DNA from: Letharia columbiana | Taxonomy: Eukaryota > Ascomycota > Lecanoromycetes > Lecanorales > Parmeliaceae | NCBI RefSeq assembly: GCF_014066305.1 | Contig: NW_023501070.1 | Span: forward strand, 310,001-374,000 | Direction of reading: 5' to 3' | DNA: 64,000 nucleotides | Part shown: piece after piece, positions 34,442 through 44,322 of the stretch | Numbering within the stretch: position 1 is the stretch's first letter | Layout of the letters: each line of letters starts with the position of its first letter | Program-made: the position numbers and the translations under genes | The notes under the pieces: generated by a model | Told to the model about the DNA's origin: nothing | The model's input: the letters and a program-made list of their open reading frames with translations, nothing else | Database searches by the model: none

Positions 34442-36007
34442 ATGTTTCACCACAACCACAAATATGAGTCGGTCCCTACAACGCCTGCAGGCAGATCACA
34501 CACATGGTCGCCAACGTACAAGACAAGCATGTGGAGCTTGACAAGAAGAAGAACAGCTCTGGTGGCAGTCGGGGTGCTGATCCTCTTCTTCCTGCACAGT
34601 GTGCTCTTCTCGTATGCTCGTCATCGAGTACGTACTCGTGCATGAAGTCAACGGATCTTTCTAAATGACAAGTCTTTACAGTCACGCCGTCCAGACTATC
34701 TGACACATCCAGTAACATACAATGCTACTTTCATCCCCCATGCCGCTTTTCAACCTCCCGAACCGCTACCACATCGTTACTCGGATACGATTGACACGTT
34801 TTCATCCTACAAGTATCGCAACACCTGCAACATCTCGTCGTTGGATCTCCATGCGCCATTCGCTCCCTTATGTCCAGACCGCGAGTCCATGGTAACGGCG
34901 ATGTCTTCCGGAGGTCGCATTGGCAATGACGCGCCCTATATGCCTCGAGGCTGTGACATGCGTTGGTTTTCGACGGAGGAGATCTGTGAGATCTTGGCCC
35001 GATTTGAGAAGGTCATCATCATTGGGGACAGCATGATGCGCCACGTTATTGGGAGTATCAACGTGATGATCAGGGAAGATCTTGGCTACGGCGCTGTAAC
35101 TGACTGGAACTTCTCACCTGAAGAAAGGTAATCGCCCTGGGCCCAAGCATGGACTTTGCAAGCTGCAGGGTCACTAGCGTGCTGACGACGTGGGACATCT
35201 AGGAAGGACTGCTTCTGCAACTACCAATTCAATGTCAAAGCCTGCTCCATCCAGGGGATTTTCAAGACAGCCGACGTCGTAAGAAACGATCCAGATAGCA
35301 TTGCCTGCCCCGTCAATTCAATCGATGTCATGAGTAAGAATAATCTCAATCCTTTTTTTCGCGGTTCACTCCTGATTGAAACCCGCAGTCGAACAGATGA
35401 TTCGCTTCCCCATCGCTTCTGAAGAACTCGACCGCCTGCGCTCTCTCCTTCCCGCCACCAAGCCGTCTCGGCCCTACGCATTCATCTTCGGCCATGGACT
35501 GTGGAATGATCTCGACCTGCAGGCTACCCTTGATTGGCTGGATACGATCCTTGATACAGTGCTGAGCCAAGCTCCTTGGCTGTCTCCCTCATCATCTCTG
35601 TCCTCTTCGGGATCTTCGACGAGCCATGGGCGGAAACGGGAGACCGGCTTCTGGCCAAGACTGTTTTTGACGCCTAACGCCCCCGGGAAAGACAAGCCAG
35701 ATGAGTGGATTATCACTCAGGGAAACAAAGCAACGATGATTTTTGAGGAGTCTGTCGGGATCGAGGTTCGGAAAAGAGGGCTGGAACATTTGGGAACGTG
35801 GAATGCGACTGTGCAGAGCAACAAGTTTGATGGGGTGTAAGTGTTGTTCCCTGGGGCTTGCGTTGAGACTGCTGGCTTTGGGAGTGGGTCATTCAATCCT
35901 GGGCTGACTCGGTGGGTGTATGCAGGCACGTTGATTTGAGAGGTAACCTGGTCAAGGCTATGATGGTGATGAACTGGCTGAGTATGCTGGAGGTGGAGAA
36001 CTTTTAA
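34442..36007 (+). CDS. PC-esterase/GDSL-like type II membrane protein
   Basis: Five exons (34442-34627, 34682-35127, 35203-35333, 35389-35836, 35926-36007) encode 430 aa. A single N-terminal membrane helix (about 39-58) follows a basic segment (LTRRRT), suggesting Golgi type II topology. The luminal part carries a GDSMMRHV block (177-184; GDS nucleophile), a CxC motif, and C-terminal DGVHVD with a conserved His (about 405). This block order resembles the PMR5/TBL/Cas1 PC-esterase superfamily, which O-acetylates polysaccharides or glycans. The substrate is unknown; cell-wall polysaccharide or capsule-like acetylation is inferred. All introns are GT-AG and in consistent phase. Confidence 0.8.
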
Positions 36008-36288
36008 TTTGTGAAAGGTCACGCTGGGTACCTCTTGCGGTGCAGTACGATGTGAGATGATGAAATCATTGTTGATGAACCGAAAGAAATCAGGAGGACG
36101 CGATCATCAGCCTTGCAGAAATTCGGGTCAAATGATACGATGGGGAAGATTGAGGCGGACATACTTTTCGACTACTCTCTTCATTTGTTCTAGGCTTATG
36201 CAAAGTGCCAGTCGCTCAAGTGGGTATTTTCATGCAATGAAGGCCTTTACCGAAAATTGTGGGCCGCACCATCAGTCGGACTTGGCAC

Positions 36289-37497
36289 TCATTCTCTGTC
36301 AAGACCCCTCTCCAGGCCACCCCTGTTTCTCTGAATTCTCTCAGCAACATCCATCTCTCCAGCCCTGCGATTCAACCCATTGACGAAGTCTCCTCTTCCA
36401 CCATATTTTCCCGATCGATCCCTCGCTTTCTGTTCCGCTTCTCGCTCTACGCCTTCGCGTTCCTCAATGGCGGCAAGTCGGTTGGAGCGTACAGCATCCA
36501 GATCGCTGGCGTCAGCCTGCATTGCGGCTAATCTTGCAGACTTGTCCATAGCCTGATCTCTGGGTTTCTCTTTGGGTTGTGCTTCTGGGGAATAAGTATT
36601 GTGACGAGGCGGAGGGCGATTGGAGGGAAAGCTGTTGCTGTGATTGAGGTGGTGGCCGTTGGTTTGCTGGCGAGGCGGCGATCGAGAGCTGCGGTGACAG
36701 TAAGGAGAGGGAGACCTGCTCCTTCGCTGGCTGTACGGAGAGGGTGATCTTCGGCGGTGGGGTGGTGATGGAGATCCGGAGTATATTGAAGAATCTGACC
36801 GTCGACGGCGGTCATGGTAGTTTCTCCGATGGTGTCTGTCTTCCTCATCATACCTTCGGCTCTTCCGACTGCGCCTGTCTTCCTCACCTGTCCGCCTACG
36901 TTTAGGGCTGAAGTAACGGGCATCATCTCTGTCGTTGCGATGATGGTGTCTGTGCTTGCGTCGTCTCTCCTTTTCTTTGGGCTTGACATCATGCCCGGCC
37001 TCTTTGAGCAGACGTCTTCGGCTCACAGGATCGTTCATCAACGCCTCGTACGCAGCTTGCTCCCTCTGCTTGATCGCCAGCATAGGGTCCTCCCGTATCT
37101 TAGCAGCCGTATCCCTGACAGTATTTGCGTTCTGCAAAGCCATGAATGAATCCTCCGTAGACGCCTTCTCCAGCTTTTTGTTCTCCGTACCCTTGATCAG
37201 CCCATCTATCCTCCTCTTCCCTAACAAATACCCCTCCATCTCTTCGGTGGTTCCGGTTTGGCCAGCCGAGGGCCCAGAGTACATCCACTCCACGCGCTGG
37301 GCTCTCTTGGTACCGCCTGCTGCCTCTTGCATATCTTGAATTTCCTGGATATTCCGTTCTTCTTGACGCTCCTTCATCATCTGCTCTATACGTTTGCGCT
37401 CGTCGAGCGCCTTCTTTTCTTCCTCCCATACCCGCCGCTGGTTGCTCATCAGAACGGGATGCCATGACTTTTTCAGATTGAGGTCTCCGCCTCCCAT
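36289..37497 (-). CDS. CWC25: Pre-mRNA-splicing factor Cwc25
   Basis: A single exon of 402 aa. The start [14 protein letters not shown] is the invariant Cwc25/CWF25 N-terminus. It is followed by a charged helix ([20 protein letters not shown]), VEWMYSGP, and the [12 protein letters not shown] block. The second half is Arg/Ser/His rich ([34 protein letters not shown]), an SR-like tail. Cwc25 joins the spliceosome after Prp2 action and promotes the first transesterification together with Yju2. It is nuclear. It is divergent from CSN2 with 312 bp between starts. Confidence 0.93.
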   Translation of the reverse strand: MGGGDLNLKKSWHPVLMSNQRRVWEEEKKALDERKRIEQMMKERQEERNIQEIQDMQEAAGGTKRAQRVEWMYSGPSAGQTGTTEEMEGYLLGKRRIDGLIKGTENKKLEKASTEDSFMALQNANTVRDTAAKIREDPMLAIKQREQAAYEALMNDPVSRRRLLKEAGHDVKPKEKERRRKHRHHHRNDRDDARYFSPKRRRTGEEDRRSRKSRRYDEEDRHHRRNYHDRRRRSDSSIYSGSPSPPHRRRSPSPYSQRRSRSPSPYCHRSSRSPPRQQTNGHHLNHSNSFPSNRPPPRHNTYSPEAQPKEKPRDQAMDKSARLAAMQADASDLDAVRSNRLAAIEEREGVEREAEQKARDRSGKYGGRGDFVNGLNRRAGEMDVAERIQRNRGGLERGLDRE

Positions 37498-37809
37498 CTT
37501 GGTTAATTTCTCTCAGATTAAAGCCGCGAAGGTCAGTGCAGGGATGCAAGATTGATAGCAGAATACCGAGACAGAAATCTGGTAGATATATGCGTTATAA
37601 GTTAGTGGTCGGCTAATCTGTGAGGGAGGTTGGTCGATTTCTCGTCAGTGCCAATTTGATGCCAAGAAACTAAGCCTTACCATCTTATCGATTGTGAAGC
37701 TTGCTACTACAACGCTACACTCATTGGTAAAATCCTGGAAAGCTTTCCAAACGCTTAGCTTGTTCAACCCTAACTTCAGCAGAGGCTTACAGCCTCAGCC
37801 ACCTACACC
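37498..37809. promoter_or_regulatory. Shared divergent promoter CWC25/CSN2
   Basis: 312 bp between divergent start codons. It includes GTGGTCGGCTAATC and TTATCGATTGTGAAG near 37604 and 37685. No other gene fits here. Confidence 0.45.
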
Positions 37810-39542
37810 ATGTCGGACGACGACGATTTTATGCAAGATTCTGATCAAGAGCAGTGAGTTGCTATGCAATTTCAGCTTGCTCGGTCTTCCGCTGATGAAC
37901 TGCAGATACGACTTTGAGTACGAAGATGACGATGAAGAAGAAGCAGGAGATGTCGGTATCGAGAACAAATACTACAATGCCAAACAGATGAAGGCGGACA
38001 ATCCAGATGAAGCTATCCAAGAGTTTCTGGGGATGCCGGCTCTGGAAGATGAAAAAGGAGATTGGTCAGTACCAACGAAAATGGGCCTTGATTTTTCGCC
38101 AGAGAGACTGACAATTACTACCCAAGGGGCTTCAAGGGTTTGAAGCAGGCTGTCAAATTAGAATACAAGCTTGGCAAATATGACAAGGTACGAGGCTCCA
38201 TAATCGAATGGAAGCCTAGTACTCATCGGAATGCAGGCTATAGAGCACTACACCGAGCTCCTAACTTACGTCAAGTCTGCTGTCACTCGCAACTACTCGG
38301 AAAAGTCCATAAACAACATGCTAGACTTCATCGAGAAGGGTGCCGAAGACGAGAAAGCATACCACTGCATGGAAAAATTCTATTCTCAAACTTTAGAATC
38401 TTTCCAGAGTACGAACAACGAAAGACTGTGGTTGAAGACTAACATCAAGCTAGCGCGGCTATGGTTGGATCGAAGAGAATACACCCATTTGGTCAAGTTG
38501 GTCAAGGAGCTGCATCGTGCTTGTCAGAAAGAAGACGGAACGGATGATCCAAGCAAAGGAACCTATGCTTTGGAGATCTATGCTCTAGAGATCCAGATGT
38601 ACGCAGAGACGAGGAACAACAAACGCTTAAAGGTAAGCAAAACTATCCTGTAATGATCGGATAATCTTCCTGACACCAATCACACAGGCATTGTATCAAC
38701 GAGCTCTGAAGGTTCGATCCGCAGTACCCCATCCTAAGATCATGGGTATCATCCGGGAGTGTGGAGGAAAGATGCACATGAGCGAAGAAAATTGGAAGGA
38801 AGCCCAGACCGACTTCTTCGAGTCATTTCGAAATTACGACGAAGCTGGATCTCTACAAAGAATCCAGGTTCTGAAGTACCTGGTACTAACGACTATGCTC
38901 ATGAAATCAGACATCAATCCTTTCGAGTCTCAAGAGACAAAACCGTACAAGAACGATCCCCGCATATCCGCCATGACTGACTTGGTCGACGCTTATCAAC
39001 AGAACGACATCCACAGATACGAATCGATATTACAGAACAACAAGGATGTATTAGCAGACCCATTCATTGCCGAGAATATTGATGAGGTTACTCGAAGCTT
39101 GCGGACCACCGGAGTTCTCAAGTTGATTGCTCCCTATACGCGCTTCACGCTAGCTTTTATTGCCAAGCGGCTAAATATATCCGTCACGGAGGTGCAAGAC
39201 ATTGTGGGCTTCTTGATCCTCGATAAAAAGATCGAGGGCAAGATCAACCAGGAGAAGGGCACTGTTGAGATGGACAATCGCAGTGATGTCAACCGGACGC
39301 ACGCATTGCAAGAATGGACATCTGCGATTGGTGCGCTTTCTAGGACTGTTCTGGATGAAGGGGACGGCTTCAAGACAGACGATTCTCAGTCATTAGGTGG
39401 TCCTTCCATCGCTGGCTTACTGTCAACGGGGAACCGTGGCGGCGGCGGCGGCGGAGGGCAAGGACCTGCTGGGTTCGGCAAAGCAAGAGGGGCTAAGAAG
39501 GGTGTGGGCTTTAGTGCGCGGGCATCTAGCATGCTGAAATGA
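37810..39542 (+). CDS. csnB: COP9 signalosome subunit 2
   Basis: Five exons (37810-37853, 37906-38064, 38127-38187, 38237-38632, 38688-39542) give 504 aa. An acidic N-terminus (MSDDDDFMQDSDQE, YEDDDEEEAG) precedes VGIENKYYNAKQMKADNPDE and the TPR-like helical repeats. The PCI domain at about 330-450 includes YTRFTLAFIAKRLNISVTEV and FLILDKKIEGKINQ. CSN2 is a scaffold of the CSN complex, which removes Nedd8 from cullins; in Aspergillus CSN loss affects development and secondary metabolism. The C-terminal tail has a poly-Gly run (about 470-477) then a basic stretch ending SARASSMLK. Introns are GT-AG and short. Confidence 0.95.
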
Positions 39543-39749
39543 CAGGACATGCTCCACGCAAGCCGAAGAGACGCATGGAACGGATATGCACAGAGCATGT
39601 GCTGTCAGCAGGCCCCGGATGCACGGGAGACACGGCTACTTGCACGGCGGTGAATATCTACCTGGTCAGTAGCCTTGGTACCTCTGCAGCATCATCTAGC
39701 TAGTGGCACCAGATGCGGGTGTATCCGTACGGCAGGGATCAGAAGCAGC

Positions 39750-39786
39750 GGCAGGATGGCAGGATGGCAGGATGGCAGGGTGGCAG
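39750..39786 (+). repeat. GGCAGGAT minisatellite
   Basis: About four and a half tandem copies of the 8-bp unit GGCAGGAT, the last with a one-base change (GGCAGGGT). Confidence 0.8.
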
Positions 39787-40431
39787 AAAAAGGGTATTGA
39801 GCGTCCAGCTGCCTGGCAGATTTTCAAGCAAGTACTTGATAGCAATGATCAGCAAGCATGCATTGAAGAATGTAGAGGGCGAGAGGGTAGAAGGGTGACA
39901 CCTTTGCCAGTGCATGCATCTATCTATCTACGAGTACTTTCTGCAGGCACGGCAATGAGCCGCGGAGGTAACTGTGTTGCATATGATGAACGCATACCAT
40001 CTTTGATTCTTTCCTCATCGTGTGTTTTTGCCCTTCCACGCGAGAATGTGTGGGGGGCCGAGGCATATACCTACAGTACAATATTGCTCCAGTGACTTCC
40101 TCGAAGTGATGAAAGCGCGATGGCGATGGATGGATGGATGGACTTGTTTGACAGCAGAAGTGCTCGAGATCAAAAGGTGCACAGCAGTCTCTTGTCTTTC
40201 TATCGTTTCTTTCCCTTTCTTTCTTTCTTTCTCTCTTTGAACGGTGCACCATAACTTATTTATTGCATAACGCACGTGATCGCATAGGGTTGTAAGGTAG
40301 AGTATTTTAAGAGATGCATACATCATGTACTCTTAAGTAATCAGTCAATGGTGGTTAAGTAGTAGTGTACGGTAGTTTCTTCAGGCACCTAAGGTACTTT
40401 AGTCGTGCCACCAGTGCTACTCATGCCTACT

Positions 40432-40464
40432 TTACCTTACCTTACCTTACCTTACCTTACCTTA
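40432..40464 (+). repeat. TTACC pentanucleotide repeat
   Basis: Six to seven tandem TTACC units upstream of the otubain gene. The same word recurs in dispersed form in other intergenic regions of the window. Confidence 0.8.
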
Positions 40465-41256
40465 GTTTCTTTAATTTCTTCTTATCATCCACTCATCTCA
40501 ATTCTCAAAATCAAGACTTATTACCTACCCACTACTACCCACCTACTTTACTAGCGAGACACCTTCGCCTGCACTCCTACAATCTTGAACAATAATCCTG
40601 CCTCTGTCAACATCAGACCCCCATCATTCCACCGCCACCTGCAATAGCGACAATATGAATACACAATAATTCACCAACATAATCCAAACAATATATTATC
40701 CATCTCAAAGCCACAATTCCCCTCCCCCCTCCCCCCCCCCCGGATCGACCGACCCGACAATCCTTTGAATGTTGCCGAGTGCTGCAGCAGAAAGACGTGG
40801 GGTGGGGGTGATGCTTCATTTTTGCTAGACCATCAAGCGGAAAATCACAGTCTCTCCCTCTGACCTCTGGCCATAACCACCACCACCACCACAACAACAA
40901 CATCCTTCCTTTTCAGTCCCTTTCCGACATCCTCCATTTCTCTACTCGTCTCCATTTCTTTTTCCCATACATTCCTGAAACCTCCACACCTAATCTAATC
41001 TTATCTTGTCATCGCATCGCATCGCATAGTCCTCCCAAAAAGTACTTTGTATCCGCGTATAACCCCCCAAATATCATTACCTACCTTTATCGGCCTCTCT
41101 CATCTCTCATCTTTGACTCAACCTATCATCATCTTTTATTCATGGTTCATCCCACCACTCCCATCATATACTTAAGAGTCTCCGAAGAGACCAGTAGTGC
41201 CGCCGAGCTCTTGAGCAAGCTTCACTTTAGTTCAAAATTCTTATTGGCGCTGAAAA

Positions 41257-43059
41257 ATGATGGCTTCGGAGCAAGAGTTGGCAGACATGGAGAGATTGTC
41301 GAACGACTGGCGCCCTGATGCTCCGGTAATGACCAGAAGCCACCGCCGTTTGCTACCTATCCTGACCAGCTGGCTAGGGACCTTTAGTTGGGCGGCAGCA
41401 GTCGACGAGCGCGCTAATCGCTGAATATGCACAAGCAGACCCAGTCTACGTCAATAAAACCAAGGTATACACCCATGACATCCAGGAATAGAATGCACAA
41501 GCAAACCGCCTGAACCTTCACTAGGCACTTCCCCAGATTTATTCTCATTACCGCACGCTCAAGGGCGACGGCAATTGTGGGTGGCGAGGTACGTTCCTCC
41601 TCCCTCGTGCAATCTCTCCTCGGTGCCATCAGACTAAGAGCTCCACAAGCCCTTGCATTCGGCTACTTCGAAACTCTTCTCCGCCTTGGCGATGCTTCAA
41701 GGATGCTAGAAGAAGCAGCGAGGTTCAGAGCTTTCGAGGCATTGATGCACGCTGTCGGAATCCCAGACTTGTATGAGGACTTCATCGAGCCGACAGCGGA
41801 TTTGTTGGAACAGCAGGCTGCAACTCTACCGAATCATGATGGAGGCGCTGCAGTACTGGCTATCTTCAACGAAGATGCGCCCTCCAGCCAGCTTACCTAC
41901 TCATTCAAGGTAGTCCTAAATCTGAAACTGTAGACTGACTCTCTCCAATTAGCTTTGCTAACGTGATTCAGCTCATCACCAGTGCGTGGATGAAGTCGAA
42001 TGCAGAATCTTACGCAGGCTTCTTACCCGACATGGACGTCCATACTTATTGTGCGAGAAACATTGAGCCTTTCTCGATTGAACTTGACCATGTCGGATTG
42101 CAAGCTCTCGCTACTGCAATCATCAACGAAGCGGGCATGGCTATCGAAGTTCTGTACCTTGACCGCAGCGCCGGCGAAGAGGTCACGCCGCATCGATTGC
42201 CTGTGCTTGACGCTGATGGTAACGAGAAGAAGGGCGGTCCTACGATCCGCCTTTTATATAGACCGTGCGTCTCTCCGTGGACGTGGACTCACTTGATGGG
42301 GGGTGCTAATCTGTAGTAGAGGGCACTACGATCTGTTGTACAAGACTGAAGACGTCGCGGAGATGTCGCGCCACACCCTGTCTCATCCCGAGATACGCCT
42401 CGTGTCTGCTCCACAAATTGCGGTCTCTAACCACGCGCAATTTTCCCATATTGGGGACATGGACATACTAGCAGACATTCCCGGCTTCTCCTCCAGCATG
42501 TTTCAGATGCCTTTTACCCCTACCTCGACCGAGCCTTATCAGAGCAAAGTCGAGACTTTCTCGTCTGCACCATGTACGATGACTCCAACACCGCCCCTCT
42601 ATCCGTCTTACCAGAGCAAGGCCGAGACTTTCTCGTCTACACCACGTACGGCGACACCGGCAACGCCAATCTATCCGTCAGTGGACCCGGCAGTGAAGGA
42701 GGAATATTCTCCAAAGGCCGCGACAGCTTCGCCCATTTCGCCCGCCCCAAAAGAATTGCCAATTCAAGCAGATTTCAAGCCTCGTACAAAGCAACAGCGG
42801 AAGTATGACAGACGTTTCAAAGCGCAAGGGGAGCAGATTCAGAGCGATGTCTTGAAGGAGTGAGTGTTCAAGCCTTCGAAAACCCCTCCTCAAGGCAATC
42901 AGAAGATGACTCTTGTTCGTCAGCTGTAGTCCGGACAGATCCAAAAAAGAAGACCCTGCGCACTTCACAAATCAAGCTTTTCAGCCTCAGATATGGCAAC
43001 CCGGGCGTGTCTACGAAAAAGCTGGCGAACCGGAAGCCTCTAGGAGGGCTTCATCCTAG
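41257..43059 (+). CDS. Otubain-type ubiquitin thioesterase (peptidase C65)
   Basis: Seven exons (41257-41325, 41378-41464, 41525-41588, 41650-41909, 41972-42264, 42320-42859, 42930-43059) give 480 aa. The start carries GPLVGRQQSTSALIAEYAQA and DPVYVNKTK. The catalytic segment YRTLKGDGNCGWRAL has Asp67 and Cys70. The partner His is in RPGHYDLLYK (about His260). Otubains remove ubiquitin, often Lys48-linked, and inhibit some E2s. The C-terminal extension has a duplicated 24-residue unit. A donor GTGAGT at 42860 removes a premature stop and adds a conserved-looking end (DPAHFTNQAFQPQIW). Intron 3 ends AAG, an unusual acceptor. The long CT-rich leader is noted under the upstream region. Confidence 0.88.
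42537..42680 (+). repeat. Tandem duplication inside the otubain coding sequence
   Basis: Two adjacent 72-nt units encode imperfect 24-residue repeats beginning YQSKVETFSSAP and YQSKAETFSSTP, each ending YPS. They lie in the disordered C-terminal part. Confidence 0.75.
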
Positions 43060-44322
43060 ACAACTTGACCTTTTAACCAGGATTCGTCCTCTTATCATTC
43101 ATACATTACTATTCCCGTTCGAGGTTCGACGGTGGCAACAAGAAAGAGGTGGATCCTCTTTCATCCAACCACGAAAATTAGCGGCGTTCTCTTCATCTGC
43201 TTCTTCTTCTTCTTCTTTCCTCCACGGTCAGTGGGCGGAAGCAAATTGCACCGCTGCAGAGCCATGGCGGAGGGGTCAGCGGCAGCAAGCATCATGCATT
43301 TCGGCACCGTCACTCATACCCCTAGGGCTTGGTCTTTGTCACACCAAACATTTTTGTTTCGCAGCGAGCTTAAAACGACGGAAAAAAAGGACGAGTGCTC
43401 TTCTGACATGTGGCTAGGTTTGTTGCTGGATCTACTACCGATCCTTTGTTTAGCAAGCAAATTGAAATCTGGGACCAGTCCTTCCGTGACTCGTGCCGCA
43501 GTCCCTTTCAGCGCCCATGTTCCTATCCTTTCCATATCCTTTCGCCCGCTCTCTTCTGGTACGGTCTCATCCAACCGATTCCGCCGGCAATAGTCCCGGT
43601 GCCATCTCCTCCTCACTGCTCCATCATCATCCCGTTCCCAAGACATTGTAGCACCTTCCCTCGCCGTTGATAAGCCATGATCTCCGTGGACTTGCAGAAG
43701 GGAATGTTAGACTAGCATGTGCCCAATTCGTAGGCAGAGGATAGATGGTTGCAAAGACGTCTATGTTGGCCGAAAAGGCTGGGTGATGGTGCCTGTGATT
43801 GCTATGAGCGCCACGAGGCGGTGGAACGGGTGAAAGGTATCTAAGATTCAAGTTCAAGATGAGCGAGATAGTTGAAGGCTAACGGTAGAAGACCCTATGT
43901 ACAATGTAATAGAAGTAGAGCAACAGGGTTGATGATAACAGGAGCGCTGTGACGAGATAAAGGTATCCGTAGATATAGTTGAAGGACAGAACGTCGGCAG
44001 GAAACGCTATGTAGAGTGTCAAAGTAGCCGCAGAGGTAGCTCAAGAGTAGATGTCGGCAACAATGCTATGATATGATATAATATATTCACAGAGAAGGCA
44101 AACGACAGGGAGGTAATCGGACAGCCGCCAATCCGATTCGAGAAAAGCCAACCCAAGAAATATGCTTTTGAACGCAAATTATTCCGCCACATTCAGACAT
44201 TAAATCTATACAGCCCGTCGGGACCACCCAAATGCGCCGTTCGCCGTTGCTCAAAAACGAATGAAGTAGGAGCGAATTGTAAAATATAAGAATACAAGGG
44301 TCAAGCGTCGAGGTTCGACACC
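43060..44322. other. Intergenic between convergent genes
   Basis: About 1.26 kb between the otubain and EGF-protein stop codons. Plus and minus frames are short, with a CTTCTT run near 43200-43215. No gene recognised; both 3' UTRs lie here. Confidence 0.4.

Larger units (their letters stand above)
39543..41256. other. Long intergenic region with several simple repeats
   Basis: About 1.7 kb, the 5' region of the otubain gene. It contains an 8-bp GGCAGGAT minisatellite (39750-39786), GATG repeats (about 40118-40136), TTTC repeats (about 40200-40236), TTACC repeats (40432-40464), a C-run (about 40721-40741), and ATCGC repeats (about 41009-41026). The last 700 bp are CT-rich, as for a long fungal leader. 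I see no gene. Confidence 0.5.

Noticed and set aside
42860..42863. Stop of the otubain at 42861
   Set aside because: The TGA lies within a perfect GTGAGT donor, and splicing gives a conserved-looking C-terminus.
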